Shown: positions 1-12,009 of the stretch, in pieces
How positions within the stretch are numbered: position 1 is the stretch's first letter
How the letters are laid out: every line of letters begins with the position of its first letter
Source of the DNA: Combretum micranthum
Lineage: Eukaryota; Streptophyta; Magnoliopsida; Myrtales; Combretaceae
NCBI GenBank assembly: GCA_024138025.1
Contig: JAMXBD010004240.1
Span: 1-64,000 of the forward strand
Reading direction: 5' to 3'
DNA: 64,000 nucleotides
The notes under the pieces: model-generated
Told to the model about the DNA's origin: nothing
Databases searched by the model: none
What the model saw: the letters and a program-made list of their open reading frames with translations, nothing else
Made by a program: the position numbers and the translations under genes

Positions 1-2230
1 CTACCAAAACTCTCTTAAACCAATTCTTTACAAAAATCCTTCCTTATACACAAACTATCTATCACATATCACTAATTACATAATACCCCATTCATCTACC
101 ATCTTCATACCACATAAACACTTTAGGTAAACTTGTTCCAACCATTTATTTACCCATGTCATGTAACTTAACATGACTATGGTGTCATTTTGAAACTCAT
201 ATGAGTAGTAAAAGCAACAACATATTCATGTGTTGTTATTGTATGAAATTCAACTGTTATTATGTTGTTATTTGTTCATTATATATGTTGATTTTATTAT
301 TTTTATTATGTTAATTTCTTATTCATATTTAACTAAATATATATGTATTTATATATAATCTTTAGAGCATATAAGCTCACTTGTATTTATTTAATTTCAT
401 GCTTTGTAATTTATTTATTTCATGCTCTTTTAAGACTAGTCTTTCTAGTCTTAGACTTGTCCATATCAAGTCAAAACAACATTTTCTTTATTCTTTTTGG
501 GACTAGTCTATTCTTAGTCCGGATCTTGATGAAGCTAAGCTCCCCATACTTGATCGAGATACCTTGATGAAGCTAATGTTCCTAATACTTGATATTTTTA
601 TTATCTTGCTTATTATTATTTGTTTATAGTATTTTCTCATATCCTTATTATTTTACATAATACTTGCATCTACATAATGATATTGTCTCAATTAAATTTA
701 AAAGTAAAATTTTACTTTGTTAAAGGAACTTAAAACTAAATTTTCTATAATGTGACTTGTCATTAAATAATGGAGTTATTATCAACAACATAGAAATGGA
801 GTAATACACGTTTTCTCAAATAACAAAGATAGCTTTACCAAGAAAATATAAGAAATAAACACTTTCTTTTTATAATATGGTCACCTAAGTTTTAGTAAAA
901 TAATTTGTTAGTATTCAAAGTTGTCACAAAAATTTTAAGATTAAACTCTTTTCAACTCCATAACAAAACCAAGAAGCAAACTAATTTTCAAAGTTAAGAT
1001 AAAAATCAACCTACAAAGTTATAAACCCACTTAGGAAAATAATGATTTTCAAGTTTCTAATGAATGAACTTATTTTCAATTAATACAAATATGATAAGAT
1101 CAAAAACAAAAAAAAATTGTCAATAAAGATGATTCTTTTTTCAAATAAAATTTGTAGAGGAAATAAAAGATCAAGTTTTAGAAAACAAAAGAACTTACAT
1201 TTTAAACAAGAAATATAAAAAGAAAAGACTCATTTTCTAAAACCATTCTACATGCAAATTTATAAATAGGTTATTAACAGCTTAATAGACTTTTGATAAC
1301 TTTGATCGTTTATCATTAGAAGTAGAAATTATAAAAGATCAAAGTTAAAGCAAAAATTTACTTGTTTTGGAAAAAGAATGAGGAAAATAAAATAAGAATG
1401 TACACATTCATAATAACCTAGGAAAATATAAAGTTTCTTCAAAATACTTGAAAAGAAATTTATCAAGTTAAGTTTTAATACTTTAAAATGAATTTTATAT
1501 GAAATAAATTATTGAGACACTACCATTAGAATTTTTGCATATAAAATGAGCTTATCCATATACTAAAGAGATTTATCAATCATATATATATATAATATAT
1601 TTATCAAAGGATTTTGGAATGAAGTTGAGTTGAAAATTGTTTTGCAAAATCTAGAAATATTCATTTTAAATCTGTACCTTACGGTTTCGGAACGCAAACG
1701 ACCTTATATGACAAAAAATAACCTTAGAAATGGATATATCTTTTCGAATAGATAGAAAACGGCATATTATATGCGAAATTCTAAGTTAAAGTAAGCAAGT
1801 TATGGCCATTTTTAAATTAGAATTTCAATCTATGCAATTTTGACGAACATAGTGAAATAGAATTAGAAAGTTTAAGTAGAGTTTTTACGAAATACTCATC
1901 CTAGGTATTTCTTTTTTTAGGTGACGAAGGATACGAGATTACTTTTCTTGAGGATTTCTACGACTAAGAAGATTGCGAAATGGACGAGTGAGTTATTCCT
2001 CTTACTTTCGTTACCTTGCTTGTGCTTATAAAGTAGTGGTATTAATATACTAAGAAAAGATAAAAATGGATATGTATGAGGAATTGGGAGATATGTATAT
2101 ATGTGATTCTATGCTTATTTATTAAAGAAGAATTAAGAATATCGCAACTTCAAATTGTTTGTTTAAGTGTTTTATTTACTTACTTATATGATTGCTTATT
2201 GCTTGCAAAATTGATTGATCGCCCCCTAAT
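1..2230 (+). repeat. Truncated Tekay-like LTR, related to LTRs B and D
   Basis: Left end is cut by the window, right end fades out near 2230. Landmarks shared in order with the D and B LTRs are the ctttag|gtaaac donor-like site (intron side begins 127), the 'catgtcatgtaac' block, the paired 'gactagtc' words around 430-510, the 'aaatcgg/aaacgg...ccgagttaaa' type block near 1750, and the 'ggacgagtgagt' block near 1982. It is AT-rich with no coding potential I trust. Inference: remnant of an older insertion, since its 3' terminus, PBS and internal region are missing. Confidence 0.7.
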
Positions 2231-2316
2231 AAACCTTAATAAGGTTTGACTTAAGAGAAATAAAACACTCACACATAGCATCCATCAAGTCACATCTCTT
2301 TCAGAAGGCTGCTACT

Positions 2317-2344
2317 GATAAATGTGTATTTTTACACATTTATC
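2317..2344. repeat. Perfect 12-bp inverted repeat
   Basis: The arms gataaatgtgta and tacacatttatc are exact reverse complements separated by four T. It starts one base after a TG dinucleotide. This could be an LTR terminus or a transcript hairpin. Confidence 0.85.
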
Positions 2345-2622
2345 CTATCTAGAATTACATAAATATTCCTGTTTCACTTGGATTTTATTGCGAAATATAT
2401 CTAAAAATAGTGAAATATAAATATTTATAGTCAATTGCAATTTTTCTTGAAAAAAGGAGTATTTTTGCGTAAATCATGTGTGTTTAGTTGCAAGAATGAA
2501 GATGGAGTTGCTCTTTAGTCTTTAGCTTTTATTTTATTTAAGAAATATATAAATATTTTCCCTATCTTTAGTATAGATATGTGTGTGTTTTTATCAATAT
2601 ATATTTTTTATAAATATAGTTC

Positions 2623-2644
2623 ATTATTATTATTATTATTATTA

Positions 2645-2678
<34 letters not shown>
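2623..2678. repeat. (ATT)n microsatellite
   Basis: A run of about 18 ATT/TTA units with one interruption near 2645. It is flanked by short inverted words, atatagttc on the left and gaactatat on the right. Confidence 0.9.
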
Positions 2679-3666
2679 CGAACTATATATCTTTGTAATT
2701 ATGTATATATATAAGTATAGCTATTTACATAAATGTGTTACGTAAGTTCATATTATTTATATATTTATAGATGTAGTGATTGCTGTATGTGGCGCTTGCA
2801 GCAGCCATATTCTATCCAAGGAAGACTCCATGCCGACCTAACACAAAAGGAGATCAGCCTACACACAGTAGCTATGCCAACCTCAACACCAATCAATTCG
2901 ATCTGCACCAACTGACATGGCTCACATCGGGTAAATTAATCAATTCCGACCTTAGCCAACTACATTCTGACCTGGTCTAACTACTTACCGAGCTACTGAG
3001 TTCCATCTCCGATCTGATTTACTTCGTTTTCCGTTCTGGTCTTGGACTGAAATACCATGCTGAGCTCCTATTACAAGATCAATCTGAGCTATCCCAAGCA
3101 AATCCGAGCTAGCCACATTTGATACCGAGCTTCCATGTCGACTTGGTCCAATTCATGTCTAATTTGATCAGTCCACAACAAGAAATAGTAGCTCCTGGAT
3201 AACTTTTTCAAGTCACAATCCAAACCGACCTTGTAGTCCAATTGTTGACAGCAAACACAAGTCCAACGACAACAACAATTCTAGCAACTCTCCATTCGAT
3301 AGAGTAGTTCACAGCAAAGATCCTAGCTGACAGATGCAAAGTTTGACCTCATCTAAACCAAGATGGAATCCTAATTTGTTCCGATCTCAGCAAATACAAT
3401 CTGATCTGACCTTGTTATTTGACCGAGCTCCAATGCACCTGTCCATCACCGATCACATCTAAGTCAGAAGGAGGGCCACCATCTTGACTATTACACTTAT
3501 CCTTTGCATTATTCATAGCTAATGAGGCCCACTTGCCATACCCATTTTCCTACTCTGCTAAACTTTTCCTGCAATTCAATTTGTTCACTTTAAAAAAGGA
3601 AACATGGCCCCACTTCAAATGGCATACATGGGAAATCATGAGGGATTTACCCTTGTTTTTTAGGGT

Positions 3667-3674
3667 TATAAATA
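3667..3674 (+). promoter_or_regulatory. TATA-like box
   Basis: TATAAATA followed about 35 bases downstream by a long T run. A consensus plant TATA element, but no confirmed transcription unit follows. Confidence 0.35.
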
Positions 3675-3780
3675 GTTTTTTCGATGAGAAAAAAGGGATC
3701 GTTTTTTTTTTTTTTCAGAACTCTTCTAGTAAATTTTGAGATTTTCGTTTTTACTACCAAATCTTTCAATTTGGATTTCG

Positions 3781-4424
3781 AAACATTGCAAAATAAAATA
3801 TTCGATTCTTAAAACTCAGATTTTAGCAATACGAAACACATGACTTTAATTATTGAACTGCAAAAATTTCATTCGATTTCAAAAAAAAATTAATACAATT
3901 CACAATTGTAATTCGTGTGATACATGATTGAAATTTGCTGATCTGTTCAACGATTGAACAATATACGTCCTACCCTTAAATAACGAATTTTGAAACATGT
4001 TTAATCATATTAAACATACTAAACCTGATTGATTCGAAATCTCAGATCCTTTTAACCCCATTGAAAAAGGCCAAAAACACACATATAGATATATCAACAT
4101 ATATATATTCGATGTTAACCTAATCCAATTAGATCTGTTTTACCCCTCATGCACAATAACATATTCGATTTTCAAATTTTGAATTTGATTATATCACGTA
4201 TATAATCATATTTGTATTGATTCCATCATGCATAATAACGAATTGATATTGGAATTAACATGAATAAATACGAAAATCATAAAATCGAATTCTATGAATT
4301 TATTCGCTGTAACTTATTCGAATCTAATTTCAACCACATATTAATCACAAAATAACCCTACATCATATGTAGATAGAAAAATAGATTCCAATTTAATTAA
4401 GAACACAAGTGGTTTTGATGCTAC
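3781..4424 (-). other. Probable leader of a minus-strand copia element
   Basis: Read on the minus strand, this AT-rich stretch directly follows the copia-like LTR ending at 4425. The first bases after that LTR (minus strand, from 4424) contain ATCA.A..CCA, a degraded match to the Met-tRNA primer-binding consensus. No gag is recognisable before the sequence changes character near 3780. Nothing else identifiable is seen here. Confidence 0.35.
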
Positions 4425-4745
4425 TGTAGGGTTTCATATGAAATTTTAAATCTTATTTGCAGCGGAAAAATTAAAACCCTAAAGCCTAGATCCATGTTCT
4501 AATTAAATCGGATACAAAAAGATGATTACAAATAATACCTTGCAATTTCGAATTTGTGAAAACTGATATCAATTCGGATCTACAAGGTACCACAATTTCG
4601 CAATACCCTCTACTTCGTCCACACGATCAAGCACCTCCAAAGGAATCACCTTTGTGTGCTAGCACAATCTAGAATGCTTCTAGATTACTTGAGAAGAATC
4701 TTGTTTTCTTGTGTTTCTCCCTTTAGGGTTACAAAATTTCTCTAC
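4425..4745 (-). repeat. Copia-like LTR, 3' half (minus strand), split by element A
   Basis: On the minus strand this follows on from 18437-18225 after removal of element A, giving a short LTR of about 534 bases that begins TGTTAA and ends CCTACA. The minus strand carries the 'cccta...ggagaaacac' and 'ccgctgc' words common in small plant copia LTRs. The assignment rests on ends, length and the adjacent degraded PBS; no copia protein from this element lies in the window. Confidence 0.5.
4741..4745. repeat. Target-site duplication of element A, left copy
   Basis: tctac immediately before the 5' LTR; the right copy at 18220-18224 is tctgc, one substitution different. Confidence 0.75.
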
Positions 4746-5431
4746 TGTAAACCCTGGTATTCTTAGTAGTCAAATAAACTCCGGGGATCGAAAAGTGAAA
4801 TCCTAATCCAGTCCAGTTAAGCTTAGTGAGAGAAGCTTAAAATTAAATCCGACTTGACTTTTCTTCGGTTCATAATAAAAGAAGTTTGATAAAGTAAATG
4901 AATATGAATTATTGTTTTAAAGTATATTTTAAACCTTAGAAAGTTTTAAATTCGGGAATTTTTCAATTCCAAGCCTTCCCAAGCTCAATTACGGAAAAAC
5001 GTGCCCCGAGACCAGAAACTCAGAAAAATATTCTGAATATTCATTAGAATCAAAATTTTATAAGGATTTCAAAAATATAAATTTTATAATTTTTGGGCTA
5101 TAAATTACAGTTATAGCATTTTTCCCGTATTTTCTTTACAACCGATAAAGTAGATGTCTTGTCTACTATTCACAAGTACAACCTGCACTACACACTACCA
5201 TACCCTATTCTTACATCCTTACAACTACTCATTATAATTTTCTTTTCCAAGAAATTTTGTTTCCTAATTAATTATTACATTTATTACATTTTATTACTAA
5301 ATTACAAAGTTTATCAAAATTCAAATTCTCTCTCTCTCTCACACCCATGGCCGGCGCACCCCTCCCCAATTTTCCCCCTATTTTATTTTATTTTTACTTC
5401 TTTTATTCAATTAAAACCCTAATTCCTCTAA

Positions 5432-5439
5432 TATATAAG
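5432..5439 (+). promoter_or_regulatory. TATA-like box, element A 5' LTR
   Basis: TATATAAG about 686 bases from the LTR start, at the same offset as TATA-like boxes in the B and C LTRs. Likely the retrotransposon promoter. Confidence 0.6.
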
Positions 5440-7317
5440 CCTATTTCCTCTTCTTTTCTACTCCAAATCTCCATTAGTATGATGATTTCAAGCTTTGTTA
5501 TTGCTAATCTGGTAATGGCAAGACTTTTTTTTGTTTTTCTTTAAATCCCAATGAGCATATGCTAGGGACAAGAAAACACTAATAGAAGAATATCAAGCCA
5601 TCACAAGAAGTAAATCTTGTGTTTAAAGGAGTTTTTGTTGAAATAATATTATGTTCATGCATGTAAAGTAGAGATCTTGCATGGAAAGTTTATGTTCATG
5701 TCATGAAACTCATGATTCATGCACTATAAGTTGTAGATCTAGCGTTTAGACATTTATATCTTTCATGAAATTTATGTTCACGTGGATATTTTGAACTTTC
5801 ATGCATTAATGATCATAAAAGCTTAGCTTTGCATGTATATAGATGTGTTAGATGATAATCTTTATGGATATAAGACAAGGAGCTTGAAAAAGAAAATATT
5901 TTGTTAGAAATGTCTAGTGGAAAATTCGGATGATTTTTGGAACCTATTTTAAAAACCCTTGAAACCACTTTGAAACTCACATTTTTCATGAAAAATGAAA
6001 GGTATATGTAATAGGTATCTCTAAGGAATGATTTTTACAAGTTATAATGAGTTAGGGCATGAGTAATATGTAAAACAAGTGATAGAATTAAAATGGAAAA
6101 TTTTGAGTTAGTGATCAAATTTCCAAATTCGTGATTTGAGGTGAAGCATATGTAATCACCTAGTATTTGAGCTCAAATTGCATGTTTTATGAGTTAAATG
6201 AAGTCCTTAGACAATAGATATGATAAAGCTTCAAATTTTGATGCATTAAACAAGTCTTCCCATAAGGAATATGCAAGAAATGAAAATTTCCAAAATTCGG
6301 ATTTTTGTGAAAAGCTTGTTTAAAAACATATTTGCAAGGTGAAAAATGTGAATTTCTAAGTACAAATGAAGGTCTTGGATAGTATAGATGTTAAGGACTC
6401 ATTTTTATTTAGATAACAAGTAAATTTTAAGAATAAAATCCTAAAACACTAGGAGATGTAAAATTGGAAAAATGGATTTCTAAGAAATGGCTATTGTGGA
6501 GTCTTGTAATAACTAGGAGTTCTTAAGAGTTCATTATCAAAAATCATCAAGATCATGCATATATTGGACTCATTACATGACATTCATATTAGAATTCATT
6601 CACATTCTATCTATACATGAATCATCAACTAAAAACATTTTTACCAAATGCGAAACAATTTTTCGGAAATGGAAAAGTTGCAGAATAGATCTAATCCCTC
6701 TGTTCTATGACCTTAAGGCTTTCAAAAATTGAAATTAATTTTAGATATAGGTAGATCTTTCGAAGTAGATAGAAATCGATATAAAATTTTTGAAATTCCG
6801 AGTTAAAATGACCAAGTTATGGCCGAATTAAGTTGGAACTTCCGCAAATAGCAAGAATCACGATTTTGTTTAGTCTAGATGTATAGTTTGAATTAGTTAA
6901 GTAATGAGATACTTATTAGGTTATTCTTATTTGGTAGGTGATCCCGTGCACGACGATACCTTACCACCGACTATTACTATTAAGAGACTGGCGTTCCATG
7001 GCTGAGTGAGTTTCACTTCTTATCTCAATTATTGCTTGTGATTGTAATAATAGTTGCACTAGTTGCTAAGTAAAGATAGAAAGAATGAATATGCATGATG
7101 GGGTTAGTTGGGAATTATAATTGTTTGTGTTGAGATGTGAAATTGAACTTAAAGAATATCGAAGCCGGGGATAAGTTATTGCTTGTATAGAGATGAGCCA
7201 GAATTGATTGTCTGCGAATATTGCTTGGCCACCTAAAAGAATTGAATTAATCAATATTGGACTTCAATTATAATTTGAACTCATTCATATCACGATGGGG
7301 ATGGAGCATTAGCATTT

Positions 7318-7415
7318 GTTGGTTTTTCGTGATCCATAAAACGAATTTCTGTTGGTTAATCGTGATCCATAAAATGAATTTATGTTGGTTAATCGTGATC
7401 CATAAAACGAATTAT
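7318..7415 (+). repeat. Three tandem copies of a 33-bp unit in U5
   Basis: Units start near 7318, 7351 and 7384, each with gttggtt followed by cgtgatccataaaa and a gaatt-containing end. The 3' LTR of A and both LTRs of C have two copies, so copy number changed in one LTR after insertion. Confidence 0.85.
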
Positions 7416-7477
7416 CATTCAGTTGACCATGAGCTTAAACGACGTCGTACCGCAGGATTGTTAATCTGCTAACCCGG

Positions 7478-7523
7478 GATGGAGGGCGCAAATCCATCCA
7501 TATGATTTCCGGCTGGTCATATG
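7478..7523 (+). repeat. Twin U5 hairpins, element A 5' LTR
   Basis: GATGGA (7478) pairs with TCCATC (7493), and CATATGA (7499) pairs with TCATATG (7517). The same pair of stem-loops occurs in the B, C and D LTRs with changed but still pairing arms. Confidence 0.7.
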
Positions 7524-8045
7524 TTTGTTGAACTCATTTGTTTGATGCATTCACTTGATTGGTTATTCACTTGCTTGATTTTCTATGTTTTAATTGTGAT
7601 ATGGAAGTTTTCACTCACTAAGCTGGTTAGCTTACGCCCCTATAGTTTCTACTAGTTGTAGCATGAATTCATTTGGCTTAGGCCATGGCAGGCTACAGCT
7701 CAGGTACCAAAACTAGGAGTTTCCCTTAGAAGTTTACTTCGATTTTGTTTAAACTTCCGTTGGAAATTAAAGGACTCTGGATGACTGTAATGGACTTAAT
7801 ATTATTTTGCAGGGGAATGCCCCTTAGACCCTGTAATTTATATATGTGTTTTGGTTTATTATCTATGGCTAATGAATGCCATATTAAACTTCTTAACACC
7901 ATTGATTTAGTATTCTATTGTCGTAAAGGGACGCTTTACATCTATACAAGACTCCGAAGGGCTCGGATAGAAATTCGAGAGTCTTATATAGTATGTGGCA
8001 GACTATTACGTTTAGGATACCCCTATGGGGCGTGACAGTTTAAGT

Positions 8046-8057
8046 TGGTATCAGAGC
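8046..8057 (+). other. Primer-binding site, element A
   Basis: TGGTATCAGAGC, the standard plant PBS complementary to the 3' end of initiator Met-tRNA, eight bases after the LTR end. Confidence 0.9.
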
Positions 8058-8184
8058 ACTAGGTTATAAAACAAGACAATAGAATTAAAAGAAACCGAAC
8101 TTAGAAATTTAACTAATAGGTTAAAATGGAGTTGAAAATATTTCTCTTTGATCAAGTCTAATTAGGAGTCTTATCTTGTTGTAG

Positions 8185-9334
8185 GTCTCCTTGGGTGAGA
8201 CCAGGGAACGGGCTAGAAATTTCACTAAAAGAACTTATGAGACCATGGTGGAATACAGATTGAGATTAAGAGAGCTGTGTGAGGATTTTTCTTTAGCCAG
8301 GAACCCTCGGACTATAGGGGAGATGTTCAGATTATGGAAAGAAGGGTTAAGATATACTAGATGGGCAGCTATGGTTGACCAACTGAGATATGATCCTATG
8401 GGAAGAAGGAATTGGACCAAGTTGGAGACAATCTATACCTTAGAAAGAATCATGATAGAATATGGGCATGAGCCCATGACTAAGGAAGCCACTTTTATCT
8501 TGAAGAATGAGGGAAACCGGACCCTTCCAGACTTTAGGGTATGGATCCCTATAGGCCCTCTATATGTGTATGCCCATGATGACTTGTATGACCACCATGA
8601 TTGGAACATAGCGGATGCCTTGAACCATATTACATGGCATGCAATTTACTTAGACATTCTTCCATCGTGTAATTATTCCACCTCCACCAGCTAGTGACAT
8701 AGGCATGCAATTGATTGATGCACCTGTGACTGGAGTGAATAATGAGGGTAATGAGGAAGTGGAGGAGGAAGAAGAAGAAGAGGACCCCGAGGAGGAGGAT
8801 CCTAATTGGGAGGAAAATGTAGTACCCATAACCCCTACTCCACCCATAGAACCGGAAGTGGAAGTCAATCCGGAACCTAATCAAATTGTGTGGGATTTTA
8901 ATCGAGTGTTGGAGATTCCTGATAGTGGGAGGGTAGAGCCTGAATTAGATCCCGTGATATGGAGGGATGTTTACATTAAGGGTGAATATCCACCTGTGCT
9001 TGATCTGGCAGTAGTAGAACCCATGGCTCCCGAGCCCATGGAAGTGGAAAATGTGGGTGAAGAACGTATGAGAGAACCCGAGGTAGTAGAGAACCAGGTG
9101 GATGAACCTGAAGCAAGAGGTGATGAGGAAGAAGTGAGCCCGAGGGAGGGGCAAAGAATAGAAGAAGAGGAGGAAAGTGAAGAGCAAGATCAGGAGCCTT
9201 TAGTCCGACCTGCTAGGAGGCGGAGGATGAATGTAAGGGAATACCTTAGTCTGTTCGTCCAACAGGACGATGGTGGTTCTTCCAGTAGGAGACAACCTTC
9301 TAGTTCGACCTCTGATGATGCTAGTGATGAGTGA
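8185..9334 (+). pseudogene. Element A extra ORF (aORF) between PBS and gag, frameshifted
   Basis: Homologous over its length to the intact aORF of element C, and its first part to that of B. Reading is open from an acceptor-like TTGTAG (ends 8184) through GETRERARNF and then ATG at 8245 (MVEYRLRLREL). The first segment runs to a stop at 8694 caused by a small indel near 8668; the second segment (8705-9334) continues with an acidic run, proline/glutamate-rich tail, a basic RPARRRR patch and a serine-rich end. Conserved landmarks are LETIYTLERI, EATFIL, PDFRVW and YVYAH. I recognise no catalytic motif or named domain. It lies where Tekay-type elements are usually non-coding. Function unknown; see the C copy for the best-preserved version. 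Confidence 0.75.
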
Positions 9335-9905
9335 AGGATGAGATGACAGCTAACCCCTGAAGTCCAAGTGAAGTCCTTGTTTTTCTCATTTTGTAGTAGG
9401 CAATGCGGGATGCCAATTTGCCTTAGGATTTCTAGATAGTTAGTATCTTGTTCTTTCTTTTCCCTGTATTTTGTTTGTTTTCGAAAATAGGGAAAAATGT
9501 TTAGAATCGGAACTAGAATGTAGCTAGCCAGATTTTGTAAACAAAAACTTCGATGTAAAATTTTATATGGCTCGCTAAAGCAATGAAGGATCATGTTTAT
9601 TTTAAAAGGAGGAAGTTATGGGAATCAAGCATGCTAGACATTAGACATAAAGAGCATTAACCACATATAAACTGCATGAGCATTCATTCATTCATGTTAT
9701 TATTTTGAGATTGCAACTTATTCCCCTATGTATGAATTCTTTTGTTTCTCCTTATGATTATATGAAGCTTATGAAATTCAATTCCTTTTTGAAATTTGAT
9801 TTCCGAATTCTCGCAAAGTTGTGAACCTTGTTTGACAAATTAATTCCCCTGAAAATTAAAAACGTTCTAAAAATGCTAAAATTTATTAAACAATGTGTAA
9901 ACAAA
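9335..9905 (+). other. Non-coding spacer between aORF and gag, element A
   Basis: Conserved with the equivalent spacer in C. Contains a polypyrimidine-TTTTGTAG motif (ends 9396) followed by a small hairpin with arms AGGCAA (9398) and TTGCCT (9418), then an AT-rich 3'UTR-like stretch. No ORF seen. Confidence 0.5.
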
Positions 9906-11279
9906 CGAAACCAACGGATTCGAAATCGGAAGCAAGAATCTCTCCCGAACGAAGCCGACCAACTGGCCGTGCTTCGACCAAATCCACAAGGAGTAGCACC
10001 CTAGAATCAGTAGGATGATGTGTTAAATACGATTAGACAATTGGCCAATCTCTTGAATACATTCATCTAGAACCAAAACCCAGTTTAGAACTCGCACCAA
10101 GGATAAAGTGTCCGGGATTCTGCTCCACATCCACCACCTGCAGATCACTGGGAAGTGACTGCTGAAGCACCTGCTCCACAGGAGGAGCATTCCTACAATG
10201 TGCCCTTGCCACCACCTCCACCATACTGAAGGCCTCACCGAAGCTCCTTACCGGACTTCATTAAGAGTAACAGTATTTTGATGGGGCGTTTGGTAAACCT
10301 GATGAAACCGAAGACTGGTTAGCTCAAATTGAGCGATCTTTTGCTGCATATGAAATTCCACCTTATTTACAACTAGAGTATGGAACTTATATGCTGAGAT
10401 ACAATGCGAGGGTTTGGTGGGATTCTAAGAGAAGAAGCTTGACTTCCCTGGTTACATGGGAATCTTTTTGCCGGGAATTCCTGGACAATTATTTTCCCTC
10501 CAGCTTAAGAGTAAAGTATAGTGTTGACTTCCTTCATGTTAAACAAAAGGGGAGAACGTAGAACAGTACGAGACTGAGTTTGTTCACCTATTGCAATATG
10601 CACCTGAGTCTTTTAGGGATAGTGAGGAGTTGAAGAAGCAAGTGTTCTTGGGAGGTCTGGATGAGGAATTACGGATTAAATTGGAAGAATTTGGAGTAAA
10701 GACCTACCCTGAGTTGGTAGAAAAGGCTCGAGTGATTGAAGGGGCCAGGAAAAGGAAATACCAGGAACCCGACAAAAGAGTATTTGGGAAAAGGCCGTTT
10801 GATGCCTCAAGTTCAGAATTTAAGGAAAAAGGTACAGACCGTACCAGGGATTTAAGGATGACGCTAGTGGAAAGCCGACCAGTTTAAGGCCAATGTCACT
10901 TGTTGGAAATGCAAGGGGACTCATGCCCTAGGCAATGCCCACTGTTGAGGAACAAATGTTATTACTGTGGCGATGCTGGCCATATGGTTTATACGTACCG
11001 AAGAAGAAATGGCCATGACTTGCTTTATTTGCAAGGAAAGGGGCACTTGGCCTCTGAATGTTGCAACGAAAAAGTGTGGCCGCTCGACCCTTTGGGACTT
11101 CAAGCAATACCAACCTATGAGGTCAGGTAGTAAAAGTGGGAGCCGTGCAGCTTCGCAATGCATGGGATGAGGCTTTATAATTTTGAAGGAATGGATGGTA
11201 GAGGAAGATGAAGATGAGGAAGTGGAATTGGCAGCCATGGATCAAAGTGACGGCAGGATGGCGGTCTATGACAGGTTAG
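9906..11279 (+). pseudogene. gag: gag of element A (broken)
   Basis: Encodes the remains of the capsid/nucleocapsid polyprotein that packages element RNA. Opens without an ATG at CGAAACC, like C. The capsid region can be followed in pieces: DFIKS, then LAQIERSFAAYEIPPYLQLEY, and the segment 10591-10887 (QYAPESFRDSEELKKQVFLGGLDEELRIKLEEF, in shorter pieces here and there). A degenerate zinc-knuckle block follows, including CYYCGDAGHMVYTY, in which the last cysteine is lost. In-frame stops occur, for example in 'ccatactga' near 10227, with several indels. It ends at the same donor-like acag|gttagt found in C. Clearly non-functional. Confidence 0.8.
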
Positions 11280-11343
11280 TAACAGAAACCTCTTAAGTTG
11301 AAAGTAATTTATTTATTTAATTATTGTCTGAATTAAATTAAAT

Positions 11344-11978
11344 ATGTTTATGGGAAAGGTGGAAGTTAAGACCCATGTAGGTAGCTTTGAGAGTGTTTTA
11401 GGGTTGAGAAGTGATGGATGTTTGTTGACCACAGGACACATACGGGTGAATAAAATGGGAGCTTATGTTTTGTTTGACATGGGAGCGACACATTCGTTCA
11501 TCACCACTAGTTTGGCTAACCAACTTGGATTACCTATAGCCACAACTACTGTTAGCCTGAGGATTAAGACACCTACCGGAAGTGTTGTGTCAACCCGAGA
11601 ATTAATAAAGGATTATCCATTGGAAATTCACGGCACCACTCCAAAAGTGATTTAATAATATTGGAGATGAGTAAATACGAAGTTATCCTTGGAATGAATT
11701 GGTTAAGTAAAGCAAAAGCAGTAGTGGATTGCCAAAGCAGGATAGTGTGTTTCTATGATCAATCGGGAGGAAAAGTGGAGTTTGAAGGAGAAATTTTAGT
11801 TTCGAGAAAGTTCGAATTGAACTCTTTCGAATTGATGATGGAGGATGAAGAGATGGTACCTATTGAAGGTGTCTTGGACGAAGAGGAAACTCGAGAAGAA
11901 AGGGATATACCGGTGGTAAACAAATATTTGGTTGTGTTTCCGAGACTTTGCCTGGATTACCACCAAAAGAGAAATTGA
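11344..11978 (+). pseudogene. Protease region of element A pol (broken)
   Basis: Retroviral-type aspartic protease that would cleave the Gag-Pol polyprotein. The active-site loop reads DMGATHSF where the family has DTGA, a substitution expected to abolish catalysis. It is followed by the typical flap-region sequence and MNWLSKAKAVVDCQ. The frame breaks near 11655-11661 and again near 11960. It directly follows the gag remnant and precedes RT, the normal Ty3-gypsy order. Confidence 0.85.
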
Positions 11979-12009
11979 TTTTGAGATTTTTCTAGCTCCA
12001 AACACGAAT

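Larger units (their letters stand above)
2231..3780. other. Unresolved repeat, possibly a plus-strand LTR starting at 2316
   Basis: No protein homology is visible. At 2316 the sequence begins TG followed by a perfect 12-bp stem-loop, which resembles the start of some plant LTRs. A TATA-like box lies at 3667 followed by a T-rich leader. Between them, 2780-3480 contains recurring degenerate words (gagct, ccgacct, gatctgac) that look like a decayed short-period repeat. I found no matching 3' end, PBS or target duplication, so an LTR identity is only a guess. Confidence 0.3.
4746..8037 (+). repeat. Element A 5' LTR (about 3.3 kb)
   Basis: Begins TGTAAACC and ends CGTGACA. A TATA-like box at 5432, about 690 bases in, implies a short U3 and a very long R-U5. 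Landmarks are three copies of a 33-bp repeat (7318-7415), twin hairpins (7478-7523), and an acceptor-like TTGTAG ending 7661. Compared with its 3' partner it lacks about 0.1 kb after the TATA box. Unlike C, no GT follows the 'atggcaag' at the place homologous to C's donor-like site. Confidence 0.92.

Noticed and set aside
2733..3739. Short open frames between 2733 and 3739 as host gene exons
   Set aside because: Short, overlapping in different frames, no recognisable domain, in repeat-like sequence.
4420..4424. gctac at 2311-2315 and 4420-4424 as a target duplication of an element 2316-4419
   Set aside because: The inner right end is ...TTTTGAT, not CA, and there are no matching LTRs. Five-base matches arise easily by chance.
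7257..7472. Repetitive open frame with VIHKTN-like repeats in A's LTR
   Set aside because: It only reflects the 33-bp repeat (a multiple of three) and occurs in LTR sequence without other coding signs.
8630..9187. Long minus-strand frames opposite the aORF
   Set aside because: They are reverse shadows of the Glu-rich coding strand, giving Ser/Phe-rich low-complexity proteins.
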